A DNA stretch of 64,000 nucleotides, from NCBI GenBank assembly GCA_026261815.1, contig JAMPIT010000890.1, forward strand, positions 11,624,001 through 11,688,000, in the 5' to 3' direction. The notes below the pieces were generated by a model. The model was not told where the DNA came from. It did not search any database and worked only from the letters and a program-made list of their open reading frames with translations. Positions 12,811 through 26,304 of the stretch are shown here, one piece after another (the stretch's first letter is position 1; every line of letters begins with the position of its first letter). The translations under genes and the position numbers were made by a program. Origin of the DNA: Monarcha castaneiventris obscurior. Lineage: Eukaryota > Chordata > Aves > Passeriformes > Monarchidae.

Positions 12811-15433
12811 AATCAGGCTGGTTGATTAATTTTATCGTCTAATCTGCCTTGCATCTGAGAAACAGTCTGTGCCAGAGACACCTTGACTGCATAACTGCTG
12901 TTCTCTTGGGATAAGAATCTAAGAATTACACTGACAAGAGAAAACTGAAGACAGCCTAAATGATGAGGGGAAAAACTAGCATTTGCTTCAGAAGGGTAGG
13001 AGGCTGTTTACATTTATGTCTGTCATATCTACTTCTTAAAGGTCAATACAGTTCCTTTTTAAGAAAACAATAAATTAATACAGCAATAAGACATCAAACA
13101 CTGTAAAAAATATATACTGTCATTGAAGAAGAACGCTGACATTTTGCAAGAGATGTTGGGGGAGTCAATGGAAAACACCAAAGAGGGGAAATTATGCATT
13201 TTCAAACATTAATAGGAGTTGGTGATATTTTCATGAGAGTGAGAGTATTTGCAGCTCAGTAATGGCATTTATTTCAGGAATTTGGGTCTGAATTTTGATT
13301 TAGAGCAGCTGAAGTAGAATTGTGAGCCCTTTATCAGCCCAGCTAGTCCAGTGGAAGGTAACAAAACTGTGTAAGGCACTGCTCAGGAGCTCTTGTTTGT
13401 ATATGAGCCTGGAGTTAACAAAATCATTAGCACTTACTCAGATAATCTCAAAAGCATCTAAACTGAGGTACAGGGTCTTCTTGGAAGAGAGTACTGCATT
13501 TTTGGTGATGAAATGTTCTGGTTTTGTTAGTCTATTTTTACACCTTGGGAAAATACACTAGTCCTTCCTGTCAAAGCCTCTGATATGGACATCCATGAAT
13601 AAATTGTGCAGTCTGGGAGGGTTCCCCATTGCTCTTACAGTGACTTGTGTGTGTCACTTTCTTGCTGAAGGTGGCACTTCCAGCTCCTTCCAGACACCTG
13701 TAAGGTTAGTGAAAATTAGAGAGGGGAGGTGAGAAATTGTAAAGGTGCTTGTCTTGAGGAAGAAGCAGCTGATGAATATATAGAAGCACAAAGGACAGAG
13801 CTCACTGTGTACCTGCTGTCCACTAAAGCAAGCCTCTGGAAAAGTAGCAGAATTAATTTCAAAGAAGGATGTTCCACCACCAAGCTCTTATTAATAATAG
13901 TCAAACTTTTATTAAATGTTAATCAAACTACTTATTCCTTTTTATAAAAGCTGGCAATATTTTTTTTTCTAAATATTAATCTCTTGAAAATAGCTGCCTG
14001 ACAGCAGTGAGAAACATAGAGCAGAAACATCTTGTTTTGTTCTTAATAAAGTTTACCATGGTGTCTAATTGGCTGTGCTTGGAGACATACAGGCCATCTA
14101 GGACAGCAACAGCATTCTGAACAAAGAACAGCCACCTTTCACAAAGTCACCCACTGCTTGTCCTTTGATGCTGTTTAATTGCAAAGACCCTAGTTTATAG
14201 GAAGATGTTTTGAAAAGGGGTAAGACAGACTGTCTTTTAAATCGTTCACTTCTGCAGCTGAAGTAGAAAAATAAACTTGTAAACAGTAATTCGCAGTAAT
14301 TATCTGAATGATTTTCCAGCAGAGATTTATGTTAGAAGTATGTGAAAGTCAAAGCATGAGAAAAGGTTAAAGAAAATATCTCTAGGTTGTGTTCTTCAGG
14401 CATTTATCTAATAATCACTTCCTTTGGATGCTTGTTTTGTAAATTACTAATGTTTCTAAAGTTTTTTTGGAAAATATGAATATAAACAGTGTGCAAGTGC
14501 TCACTGTTGTTACTCCCCGTGAATCATTGTATTAACAACAGCAATGACTTGTCTCAGGCATGGACCCAATCCATCTCACACTGGATTTCATGGGATTAAT
14601 TTCCTCTAGGCTAATTTTTGGAGATCCAAACAGTTGACTTTTTCATGTCATTTAAGGAGGAAAAGCAATTCTTTTCCCCAACATTTTCATTATATAGAGA
14701 GACTCTAACAGAAATTCTGTGAATTTTTTCTTTATGCGTAATAGCAGTTCCCGTAAGCATTAATAGTTCAAATGGTACAAATCGTATTCTTGTCTTGGAA
14801 AAACAGCTGAAAGCCCAGACTTTCTAGTACAGAGGAATAGCTTGGGAGTGACAATGTCTGCTCAAAGTTAATTTCATTAGCCAGTTCACATTGTTGTTTC
14901 AGAGTACTGAAATAATAGTTTTGACAGCCATCGCTTCTTGACAGACTGAATAGAAATCCCTGCAATTTGGGACTTTTAGTTACAATTGCTTACCTATCTC
15001 CGTTTTCAGCTCTGCTTAAAGGGTGGCTGCATCACCCCATTTCATAGCTGTTCCTGTTGTGAGAAATACTTACTACTATGGAAACTTACTCTAACAGTGC
15101 TTTGTTTCTTGTCTCTTTTGCCAGCTGTTATAATAGTACAGGACAGACTGTAACACAGAGCCATCTTAAGCATCATATGAGACTTAAGAACATTTTAATA
15201 CATGCTGGAAGTGAGTGAGAGAAAATGGATCACTGAAGAAATATTTAAGGAAACTCACATTAACAAAGAGAAAAATACTAAATTCTTAAATCACCCATAT
15301 TACACTGCCTGGAGTAGCTGTTGATAGTGTAAGCCCAGTTGGACATTACTTGCATAGGTTTTTGGGTTTTTTTACAATTTCCTTTCATCAATTTCTTCTC
15401 CTGTCTTTCCATTTGACTTTGTTCCCTGATTTC

Positions 15434-15760
15434 AAGATTTCAATGAGTATAATTTTGGCAAGTGTAGGTCCTTTTCCCTGCGCCTCATTTCATCGCAATC
15501 CATTTGGTTTTAGTCACTCCATTTCAATTCTCTTTTTCTTTCTCTCAAGTCACTTTCTTTTTTTCAATTGCATTTTGTTTTATCATATCTCCTTTCCAGA
15601 GTGTTTGTTAGACTTTCTTGTCTGATTTCAAGAAATTCTTCATTTCATGAAAGGAAATGAAATCTTGCGATTTCAATGAAGAGAAATTCTGCAAGTTTCG
15701 GTGCACTTCACTGTCCCTCATTTCATCCCAATCCATTTCGTTTTAGTCACTTTGTTTCAG
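15434..15760. repeat. Degenerate ~233-bp direct repeat, T-rich
   Basis: Bases 15434-15527 and 15667-15759 are diverged copies. Both have GATTTCAATGA near the start, then CCTCATTTCATC(G/C)CAATCC, then CATTT(G/C)(G/T)TTTTAGTCACT, in the same order and spacing. The offset is about 233 bp. The sequence between is rich in TTTCA/TTTCTC and includes an ATTTCAT...ATGAAAT inverted repeat near 15642-15661. This could be two units of an old minisatellite or part of an unrecognised transposon. No coding signal is seen. Confidence 0.7.
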
Positions 15761-16501
15761 AATTTTTATCACCCCACATTTAGTATTTGATAAGAAAACA
15801 CTGTTTCAAAGAAGGCTTTTTAAGGCGTTGCTTTCTGTCTGCGCTGACATCTCCTGTGTTTGTTCTACCAAAGCTAGCAGAGTGCCTCTCTGACTTTACC
15901 AGTCTGTTATGTGCAGCACCTTTGTATTGAGGTTTGCTATTTATCACTGTGCTATGTAATTTCCTTCTATTTTCTTATGAGACATTATCTTTCCTTTATA
16001 GACATGCTGGCAATCAGATGTCTCTCAGTTCCAGTATTCTTAGCATTCATATACGGGGAATTTTAGTAGTGTTAATTAAGCCCTATGTCAAAACCAAGCA
16101 AAATGGTTGTGATGTAGGCTTGTGCTTCAAGAGCATGATGTGTCTTTTGCCCTCATGGTGTTACCATAAAAAAGCATTAAGAATCCTCAGCTGCCTGTTT
16201 TACTTGAGTACAAGAATATCAATGAGCACCCAGAGCCTTTCTGTGAAACTTGTGGGACTGAACAGGAGATTTGGGCATGTGGCCCAGAGAGCTGTGGGCT
16301 GAGCGAAAAATCTTCATGTGCACATGGGAACATCTGTCTTGCTGGTCTGAAGTTACTTATCTGACATGTTTTGTCATGTAGAGTGTTGAAGTCTGTGAAT
16401 CAGAGGCCTGAGCCCAAATATAATTAGAAATTCATTTTATAAATATGTCTTGATACCATTTTTCTCTTTTTTTAGTATTCACCTCAACCAGCAGCACAGG
16501 C

Positions 16502-16522
16502 TTTTTTTTTTTTTTTTTTTTT
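16502..16522. repeat. Poly(T) tract, 21 bases
   Basis: An uninterrupted run of T. On the minus strand it is poly(A), but there is no AATAAA or recognisable cDNA upstream of it on that strand, so a processed pseudogene is not supported. Confidence 0.95.
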
Positions 16523-18709
16523 GACAATTTGGAAGAGTTGACTTCCCCTTGCTCACCTTTCCTGTACCATTGTTAGCTGGAACAGCCCCATGTTAGAATA
16601 CAATGGGGAGACTAGACAGAAACATCAGCTTGGAAAACGCAGATCTAAGATTGTGGAAATGGTGTTAGAGAATTGATTTTAACTTTCATTGTACAATTAA
16701 TTTATCTATCCTCAGTCCTCTCTCCACATCTCCATACATGGTATGAAAGGCATAAAATTCCAATGATGAGATCTATGCAGTATCTGAATCAACTTCTATC
16801 TCTATTGTTTCTAAAGCCTAGTTTTACTTCAGTTTGCTCTAAACAAAGATCATTGGAGAACACTAAACCCCCTTGATTTCTGGACCATGAAAAGTTTGAC
16901 ACTGAATTTTACATTTTCTTAATTTAATCCACAGAAAATGGCAGGAAATTTAAGTACAACCTGTTTATTTTAAGTGCAAAATTTTCAAAGTTATAATAAT
17001 TTCTTATAGACTAAAAATACTTGCAATTCACTGTACATTTAAAGAATTCCTACAGTTTTTTAGAATACAGAATCTTTCAACATTTCTAAAAAGAAGTATC
17101 TTTTCTGGAATGGCACCTATCCATATGTGTGTCTAGTCAAGATAACAGGACCTTGACTTTTAGCAATCATTGATTGCTTGGGCAGTGGCTTTCCTCCCTT
17201 TCATGTTCAAAATAAAAAATTTCAGAAGACACATTTGTATTTAAAGAAAAGACCTTGTGTCTCACATTTGAAGCCACACATCACAGACGGACTAGAGGAT
17301 GACACAGGATCAAATGGGAGCTGCGTTTCTGTCTCCACAGATACATAATTAGGAAGGAATAGAGGGCAGTGCAGAAGAGCAATGAGTCATACAATTGGAC
17401 AGAAAAAATAATATTTAGTATTTGGTAACAAATGCAAATGAAGTCATGCTGAACTGGCAACTATGGCAACCATACGTAGCTGTATATATTATTAATAACA
17501 TTTCCTGGTTTGAAGATAGAGTTGAAGAATGATTTGTGAAGCTCTTTTTCTTCAAAGGGGTGAAATAATGGTAGCTTTTCACCTTGTTTCTGCCATGCTA
17601 TGGTTATAAGTTATCAGCTGCATTGTTAGAATTGGCCCTTATTTCAGCACCAAAGATGATCACGTGCTTAGTTTGTTGGGTGGGGATCTGTGCAAACACA
17701 ACTTACACAACTACTTGCAGAAATTTGTGTTGAAGACTTGTTTAGAGAAACACAGCTAACAACAAATACTGAGGCAGGATTTGGAAACTTGGTATGAAAG
17801 TGGAACCAACAATAAAATACCTTTTTATAGTTTAAGAAAGAAACCGAATTTAAATTAATTTCCATCCCTCTCATTGCTGGCCAATGGAAACAACACGGTG
17901 TGTTGCTGTTACAGCTGAAGCGAAGGCTTTTCACAGCTTTCATTCCTTGAGTTGATTGGCTGAAAATTTCCCAGTAAATAAGAGCTTGAAAAAGGAACGG
18001 GGGAACTTGAAGCACGGCACAAGACAGCTGTCAGTGCTGCTAAGGAGTTAACGAATCACAACCTGGACATAATTCTGAGGTGCTACCTTACGGGTCCTGC
18101 TTAACCCTTGGCACCAATCCTCACTCTACACCACAGCCTTGTGAACAGCTATAAGGATGGATGGAAGATGGTTGTGAGGGATAAGTGAGAAGAAAAATAG
18201 CTGCAATCAGTGGTCTTCTGATTCCTGAGTACTGTACTAAGCTCTTGAGAGTATAGTGTCATTATAAGACCTAGTTTCTTTTCTGTTCTGTACCATTTTT
18301 CATGTAGTTCCTTTGGAATGAACTACAGCAGCCTAACTGTTAGTTTGCATCCAGCTCTTATTCTGGCAGAGATCAGGATGAGTTTTGCTGCCTTTTCCAG
18401 CTGAAGCCTTGATAGATCCTTAGCTCTGCTCTGGAGATAAGAAATGGTAGAGACTCCAATGGAAAAGGGTGAGCAATGTTAAGAGCTGCTAGGAAAGTAA
18501 ATGGGCATCAGCTGAGCAACTTGGCGCTCCAGAAGGAGGACAAGAGTATAAACAATCCACATTAAGCAAGTGTGTAAGACTAGAGGGGCCCCAAATTTGT
18601 TGATTAGCCAGAGCTGGGAGCTCAGTGTACTACTGAAAACTTCGCCATTTGCAGTTTCTTTTCTTTGACACTTTTCTTTGTCTATGCTCAGTATCAAAGC
18701 TGGGCTATC

Positions 18710-18725
18710 AAAAAAAAAAAAAAAA
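18710..18725. repeat. Poly(A) tract, 16 bases
   Basis: An uninterrupted A run followed by TTAAC. No retrocopy was recognised upstream of it. Confidence 0.95.
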
Positions 18726-21700
18726 TTAACACCATCCCTGATGTGTTCTGTTAAAAGAGTTACATCAGCACCATCTCTTTATGTGGCTTGATTTCCTTTC
18801 AAAGGAGAGCATGAAGGCTCTATTGTAACAGTTCCTAGAATAGAGTGTGATGTGCACTGTACTGCCATGCCTGCTGCAGACAAAAGTAATTCTCTGCATG
18901 CACTAAGTGCTCATGTGCACTAGCTGCTTTTGTCTGATGGCTACACAGTGCTTGCATTTTGTCTCTTAAAGGGAAAAACTAAGTGAAATTTAAATATAAT
19001 TAATTAACGGAATCCTTTCTTATTCTACAGATTTTTCTGCAAATATTGCACCAGAAGTGTCTCCTTTCTGGTGCTGAGACCTTTCTGTCCCGGTTACTTT
19101 ATAATACCTTGTTATTCTATTTATGATGATTAATTATGGTTTTTATTCTTAAAAAATACTGAATGTAGATGCTTACTGAATGGAAACATTTTTATTTTCC
19201 ATTCAGAGGGTATCTGAATTCAGTTTGTCCCTTCTCACCCTCTGGGTCCTGTAAAAGTTTAATTGGTCTCTTAATTTATGTCTGCATCTGCATCTCAGTT
19301 TTATTTACTCATTTTTGAAGGGTCAAAGGCAATAGATGGTGAACTTTTTAAAGTGAGTGTTTCTGGTAATTTCTACAATGCTTTGATATTGAATTGACTA
19401 GATTTAGAAGCAGTTTCAGTAACAAAAGTACTGCATTTTTATTGCTCTTTATACTAGTAAAGATGAGGTGGTTATTTCATCTATTTCTCCAGTTGGGAAG
19501 ACTTGGAGACTCCTACTGTAACTAATCCAGAATTACTGCCAGTGGGATTTTGAAGACTTCTTGTGCATTTCCATGACATTATTGCAAGGATCAACAAAAG
19601 CAGCTACATGATACAAATATAATTTGAATCAAATGCAAATGTGATTTGTGGTTAAAAATAAAAATAGGTCTAGAAAGTTGTTAGTAAGACCAGGGAGTGC
19701 ATAAAAGTAATTCTAAGAGCTGTAAGTAGGGAGTGCATGGAACTGTGTCTCTGTAGGAATTATACAACTACTTTATAAGATCAGAGAAATAACCTTTTCT
19801 ACTCGGATCTGTAACTCAAAATGTTATCCTGAGGGCTAGTGTATGCTAAACAATGTTTCTAATTTCTAATTCTGTAACAGAATCTATGCTTTTCAGCCAG
19901 TGTCATTGCTGTTATTGCTGATCACGTACTAGCCAGCTGGCTAAGAGTCCTAATCTACACAGTGTGCAATTGCTGTGAAACCCTGTGTATTGCTGGGAGC
20001 TGTAGTGATTTGGGCCTGTCTCCAGCTTCCTGAAAGTCTGGATCATGATGCTGCTCTGGACTTCACCTCTTCTGTTGAAACTGGGCCAGTGTCCACTAAA
20101 GAACTGAAGAAAAGCAAAGCTGGAACAGGGTGGGCTTGTGGCCCAGAGATGAGAGCACTTGTTTGAAGGATCTCTGTCAGATGCCTCAGTGTTCATCTCT
20201 GTATTTCATTCAGTGCTCAGTTTAATGCATATCACAGAAACAAGTGTTGTTTGGGATGGAAGAGGTTGCAATAGGCTAGTGCCTTAGTATGTGTATGGGG
20301 TCATGAAAGAGAATGGTCAGCCCTGGACACATCAAATATATATTTTGGTAGTTGGAGAATACACCTTTTGAAGTGTTTGTTCCCTAGGACTGCAACATGA
20401 TTGAGCAGGAAGGAAAATATGTGGTAAGATTTGATAAAACACCTAGTTACATATTTCTGTGCAAAACTGAGGACTGGTGTCCTAGAGAGTGATGTGGATG
20501 CACAGAAAGCTATGCAAAGTTCATGAAAGATGCACCTTGTTTCTTCTGACGCCTTCGTGTTCTTGTGCCTTACGTGTGTTCTCAGCTAATTACTGTGCAC
20601 GATCATGACCTTGAAGACAAGAAGGATTTTAAAGAATTCATAAATACCTATTCATAAATGACATCACTCACCTTGTATTTGCCATGCTGCCTACATGTGA
20701 GAACCGGTTTGTTGTTAGAACTGACTTTCTTTTAAATCAAGAAAGTTAGCTTATGTCTTGTTTTATTCTGTGTAATCTCAACTTCAGGCAGTAATTCTTT
20801 GTATGTGACCATTGAGAGGAGTAAGTCTTTACTACCCTTGACACGCCCTGAAAGACTAGCATCAATTTCTGACATGTCATGCATTTCCAGGTATTTAGGT
20901 TTGATAACAGATTTTAAACAAACAAATATTTTTTTAAAAGAAATGAGTTTGTGTTAGAATAGGAAGGAAAATATGAGTGCTATTACTCAGCAATCCTTTT
21001 TTTAATTTATTTTTTTCCCCTGCTTCTGGCCTGGTATGTTGCAGCACTAGGGATTTTTCTTTCTTTTAACCAAGCATAAAAGTGAACCTTTGCAAGTGTC
21101 AAACTGAAACATTTCATACACAGAATAATTCCTCCAAAGGTGTCACTTGCTGAAGAGTTCAAAACATAGTTACATGGTTGTTCTTGAAGTAAAGTAACAT
21201 CACCACCTTCAACAGAGTGGAAAAAAGGTTTTTTACAAAAATATTCTATGGCCTCACCTGGAGTTCAAATAAACTACAGTTTCAATCTAATCATCAGTCC
21301 ATGATGCTAATACTAACCACATATTTGTGCCTTTAAGACTTAAAGAACCAAAACAATCTTGGGATCTCAAACTGACCTGATATAAGGGGGAAAAATTACA
21401 GAGTATTTGACAGGTGGCCCAGAGGGACTGTGAAAGAATGGAATTTTGGTGTTTGTACTTGCTTTGAGTATTCTCCCACACATTCTGTCTTTAGCACTCT
21501 ATAGCTGCATGCAGTGCTGTTCTGAGATTTAACAACAACAAATGTAGTTAGGATGATATGGTATTAATTTGTGGAAAGAAACAACAACTTAAAATTGGAC
21601 AAAGAACAGGATAAATTAAAATTAATTAAAATGACGCCACTTACTAGTGTCTGAAGCAAATGAAATTAAGTAAAAGATGCTTTGATGTTTTAGCTAGGAG

Positions 21701-22333
21701 GAAGCAGTGCTAATAGTCTTTACTTGAGTAATTATAGCAATAGAAAATTCCTGCTGTGATCAGTATTTATTAGATGTTAATATTTCGGTAATACTCCATA
21801 TTGCTGTTAAAATCTAATTGGTGGTACTTTTATAAATACAGCCAAAAGCATGTTCAAAGGGTGGTGTTAACTGCTGTTTCCTAATGAGCCATTTACAAGA
21901 TTTTTTTGCTTTCTAAGTATGCTTCAGCCTTTTGTTGTTTCTTGTAATGCTTTGAAAAAACTGCCTAAATTTTTACTGACACTATTCACTAATTTTTTTC
22001 CCCTTCCTAATAACCAGTAGGCCAGATGGAAGAGTTGTGATTAACTGGTGTATTGTTTTTCAGAGAATATTAAACCATTGAGTTCTACGCAGGAATTCAT
22101 TCAAGAAAGGAGATGAGCAGACAGGACCACATGTTTTTGAAAAATATTCAATTTCACTCCAATAACTCCAAGTCCAAATACAACTTCTGATAACCTACTA
22201 CAAATATTTGCTCCCTTGACCACTTCTATTGGTGGTCTCATTACCTAGGTATACCCTCTAAAAAAAGTCTGTTCCTGTCTTCCAGTCAGGATTGCAATTT
22301 GTAGTATCCTCTGCCAACAGTCCTCTGTGAGAT

Positions 22334-22773
22334 TGTAAAATGCGGGTAAATAATGGACAACACACACGATCAATGTGATCCAAGTGAAGCCGTTTATTCC
22401 GAAAACCCCAGGTATTCTTATACCCTAAGTGACAATACTAAAAATAAAGTCATAAGATAAGTTTTCTCACAGTGCTTTTCCCACACAAATTTTCACACAG
22501 TTTTCTCTATACTAATTAGTGCTCTGACTCCCGTATCAGAAGGCTACAATAATAATTTCTTCTGCCAAACTCCTTTCCAGACACCTGGGAGTTAATCTCC
22601 CTTTTCTCACAGATGTTTCACAAACGGCCTTGGGAAAGAAATGCAGAGGCCTATTGCTTTTCTAAATGCAGAGGCTTATTTCTCATCTAACAAGTTTGGA
22701 TTGCTCACTGTCTACTTATGTACTATATGTCTATATAGGTATGTCTACATATAGGACATAGTATTTCTCCACA
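22334..22773 (-). mobile_element. Solo LTR of an endogenous retrovirus
   Basis: Read on the minus strand, this 440-bp unit starts TGTGGAGAAATACTATG and ends CGCATTTTACA, so it has the TG...CA termini of an LTR. Near its 3' half it has GGTATAAGAATACC (TATA box, about 22413-22425). The poly(A) signal GGAATAAACGG lies at 22393-22398 on the plus strand as TTTATT. A roughly 60-base R/U5-like end follows. No gag, pol or env sequence lies on either side, which suggests a solo LTR left by recombination between two LTRs. Flanks give no clean target-site duplication; the 7-base flanks GTGAGAT and GTAAAAT agree at 5 of 7. The layout suits an avian class I or II element, but I cannot name the family. Confidence 0.8.
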
Positions 22774-23393
22774 GTAAAATCCCTTTTAATGTCCCTCCTT
22801 TTGTCCTTGCTTTAGTTCCCTGCCTGATCAAACTGTTCCCTCTTTTATTACCATTCTCAAAGCCTATGCACAGTTTTTCAAACATTTTAGTGACTTTAGT
22901 CCTTTCAAACTAGTTTAGGCTGAAATCCTTGATTCTTCTCTGACTTGCAGCCTGATTTCCATCTGTCCAATCGCCGCTTCTACTTGGATGGCTCATTTGC
23001 ATTTGCATTATGTTGTTTTCTGTATGAGAAATGAGAGCTTTCTTCCCAAATCTTGTATCATCAGTCTCAGTAATTTGATGCAGCCAGGAGTAACACCTGA
23101 GAAGTTCTGGGACAATGTTTGGATACATTTGTTGTCAAATTCAGTCAAGTGTTTAAGGAGCGCGTGGGACCTGTGACCCTGAGGATCTATGGCAAGGCAC
23201 AAATGCCACCAAATTTCAGGGCATTGTTCTGCATCATGGCATGCTAGAGTTTTTTAGTAAACAGCTTAGGCAAAATGACATATTTTCCAAAGCCATCTTC
23301 TGCGGAGCATTTGAAAATTTCCCCTGTGAGCCCTGCAACTGTCAAAATCAACATGAAAGTTACTGTGAAAATAATCTAACTTTGCTTGTGAGA
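22774..23393. other. Unique DNA between LTR and CR1
   Basis: Nothing recognisable was seen. Short overlapping ORFs occur on both strands at 22910-23202, without splice or start context. Confidence 0.55.
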
Positions 23394-23507
23394 GCATAGA
23401 ATTGTTTCGGTTGGAAAGGACCTCTAAGATCAATGAATCCAACCCTTTAACCAGACCTTCCAGGTTTACTACTAAACCATGTCCCTAAGCACCATATCTG
23501 CATATCT
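23394..23507 (-). mobile_element. CR1 LINE 3' fragment (older subfamily), minus strand
   Basis: The plus strand reads CATAGAATTGTTTCGGTTGG, then AAAGGACCTCTAAGATCA, TCCAACCCTTTAACC and ACTAAACCATGTCCCTAAGC. That is the reverse complement of the 3' end of the CR1 subfamily whose tail contains a CATGGTTTAGT block. It is truncated after about 115 bases. Edges are from homology only. Confidence 0.9.
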
Positions 23508-23796
23508 CCTATTTGCCTCTTCAGATTTTCTTGTCTTTTTAAGTTGTAGCCACTGAAAGAACATAAATTTACAAGAGCAGTATTAGAAAACCTGTTGGGA
23601 TTAATGATCCAGTGGATTTAAAAAAAAAAAAAAAGGTGAAGAAAAGTTTGCTTATTACTTTAAATAACAAGAATGTCAATTTTCTGTGAGGACTCTTGAC
23701 CTGCTCTCTTGGCAGATCTCCCATGACTAGGCTGTTTCTTGACTTAGGTAGCTCACTATGTTCAGACCACTGTCCATTGCCTTAGTTATATTTTGA

Positions 23797-23860
23797 AAGT
23801 ATACTTTGAAGTTCAAAAAGTATACTTTGAAGTTCTTTTCCCCTTAGAAGGGGAAAAGAA
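23797..23860. repeat. 18-bp tandem duplication abutting a 13-bp hairpin
   Basis: AAGTATACTTTGAAGTTC occurs at 23797-23814 and again at 23818-23835. The second copy runs into a perfect inverted repeat: TTCTTTTCCCCTT at 23833-23845, a 2-base AG loop, and its complement at 23848-23860. The direct copies and hairpin share bases 23833-23835, which looks like slippage or template switching during replication. Confidence 0.85.
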
Positions 23861-26272
23861 TATTTTTTGGCATTGAAGTAGATGCAGGGGTTTGGAAAGA
23901 ACAAGTAGTGCTTTGTAATAATTTCACATCGCAAGTCAAACCATATATAGGTGTAGAAAAGATTAAAAAAAGTGCGGTATGAATTTAATGTATAACATTA
24001 TTGTAGAGATCACTTCATCCACATCTGTGTTAATCACTGACTGCAAACTGAGTGTATTACAGTGGGATTAGCAGCTATTGTCCAAACATATTGCTTTTCC
24101 TGTGACACTGAACTCAGTCATGCCTTCTTTTCCATCAGCACTGAATAACTAGAGATAATACAGTCCCATGTGACAGACTGAAAGCTAAGGGTCTGGAAAC
24201 ATTCCCTTCATTTTGAGAAATTAAGTGCTGGGATCCCATTTTTTTCTGCAAAGTAAGAAAGTAACCTGAACCCTACATCACAGTTGTTCACACATCCAAA
24301 GAGAATAATGCCATTTTGCAAAAAAATTGATTGGGCAGCAGGGATTTCCCTGTGACCTCAAAATCCCTGCACTTCTGCCTTCCAGTAGCCAAGCAGGCTA
24401 GAGTTGGAGCTACAGAACTGGGTCAGAGCTAGGAGGTTAGTGCATGGGAATATGGTTTAGGAGTTTCAAGGTGTAGGGGGCTTGCTTCAGGGATTAGTGA
24501 AAAGAATTGGACTGAGGCACTAGTGCAGAGTGTAGGGTTAGAGACAAGGGTTGAAGCCTAGCTGAAGTGGTCTGCAATCACCATCTCACCCTAGTGCCAG
24601 GATGACTCAGATCTCCATGATTTTTTTTCTCATACACTGAATAATCAATTTGATGCTCTGAAGAGACCTGAGGACTTGCAAGCTATCAACAGAGAGTGGA
24701 ACCTTTTTACACAAAATTCCCTGTAGATAATTCTCCTTTGTGTGAACGTCCACTCTGAAGGCAGCAAGAGGTTTTATATGAACACCTACAAATGAAGAAA
24801 CCAGGTATTGGAAGACAGGAATCTGGTATATGGGATCAAAACTGACAAAAAAATGAGTAGATTTATGGGTGCCAGTGGGCTCCCTTCCACTAAACAGGTT
24901 GACTGAATCAGTCTGCCAGGGAAGAAGAGAACTCAGATGAATGAACATCAGACAGCTGGTGTGTCTGATCCAAGAGTTTAAGAATCATATGGTTGATCCT
25001 AGGAGAGGAAGGGAAGGATTAGATATCTATGTACAATAGAAGTGAGGAAGGGGAAAGAGTAGCTGATAACATTATTACAATTAGAACAGAATTTTCAAGT
25101 ATTGGCATGAAATGGGTTCAAAGCCATATGGGTCACCTACTGTGGTTCAATTCTGTTCTGTATCAGTTCACCTGTTAGGAGATAAATGTGGAATTGCAAT
25201 TCATTTACAATTGATGCTTAAGGCTGTTAGTCAGTGGTATATATTGATTCAACTAAATCAGCTTTAAGGCTGATTTAGGTTAAGTTGGTCTAACATTTAG
25301 GGTCAGGCAAGACATTTCAAGATCTAGACAGGAATGATACCTTACCCTCCAAAAAGTTTTCCGTGGTACTGATTTTAAGTGTGTTTCAGCATGTGAAAAA
25401 TATCACAGGATATGTCTAATAGTTCCCCTGTAACTAGAAATAACCATTGTTTTGCATCTTTTTATAATTGTACCTTGCCAATAGAAATTCTATCGCTTCT
25501 TGATAAAAATATAAAAGACGGAGAGAAATAAGGGACAAAAAAAATTTACTGCTTGGAATTTTATTGAATTTCCTATAAAATCTTAGCTGAAACTGAGTAT
25601 GAACTAGCTTGAATAGGGCTATCAGTAATAAGCTGGCCAGAACAGTTAATGTCATAGGCAACGAGTAACATCAGCCTGTCTGGAAATTCCTATTAGGAAC
25701 AGTTTTATTAAATGTCTTGTTATGTAAGCATTCAGAGAGGGTATTGAGAACAGTTTAATGAAATCTGAAGGTAGTACTGAAATGACGAAAGAGGTGCTCC
25801 CAGTAGTTGAAGCAGATAATAAAATGTTAATTTTAGGAAAATGCAAATTTATAATATAATAAAATAAAAAGGTGAACGTTGGCAAAAACAAACAAAAGAA
25901 GAGGTAATTTATATAGCTGAAGAGGATCTCAGCAATGCCTTACAAAAGCTCACATACGTGTGTGGGAAGAGACTTGCATGAAAAGAGGTTTTAACAAAGG
26001 AGATCTCAGGAGACAGAAATGCGGTAGAAAACAATGATGGCTTACACTGATGCTGCAAAGATAACCCACTCAAAGATGACTGCCATCCATCAGCATCTAA
26101 GGTAGGGAACTCTTCTTTTATGGCACTGATGTGACAACTCAGAACAATTTATTATCAGAGAAGGAACAAAACAAGCGTTTCAAACACTCTGGGAACCATC
26201 CTGTACCACTCCATTCTGTGCTGGTAAATTCAAGAGTGCATAAAATAGAGACGAATTTCAAGAATTTTGGCC

Positions 26273-26273
26273 A

Positions 26274-26301
<28 letters not shown>
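26273..26301. repeat. Poly(A) tract, 29 bases
   Basis: An uninterrupted A run preceded by TTTTGGCC and followed by GCTGTAAGG. No recognised SINE or cDNA lies upstream. Confidence 0.95.

Positions 26302-26304
<3 letters not shown>

Larger units (their letters stand above)
12811..22333. other. Unique AT-rich DNA with one old duplication
   Basis: No gene was recognised in 9.5 kb. It contains the repeat pair at 15434-15760, a T21 run at 16502-16522 and an A16 run at 18710-18725. Bases 17456-17471 include ATGGCAAC, a half-site like those bound by RFX proteins, but one half-site is weak evidence. Confidence 0.55.

Noticed and set aside
16502..16522. Poly(T) as the tail of a minus-strand processed pseudogene
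   Set aside because: No AATAAA or recognisable cDNA precedes it on the minus strand, and no flanking duplication is seen.
22327..22780. Target-site duplication around the solo LTR
   Set aside because: The flanks GTGAGAT and GTAAAAT match at 5 of 7 positions and are not a typical length; not convincing.
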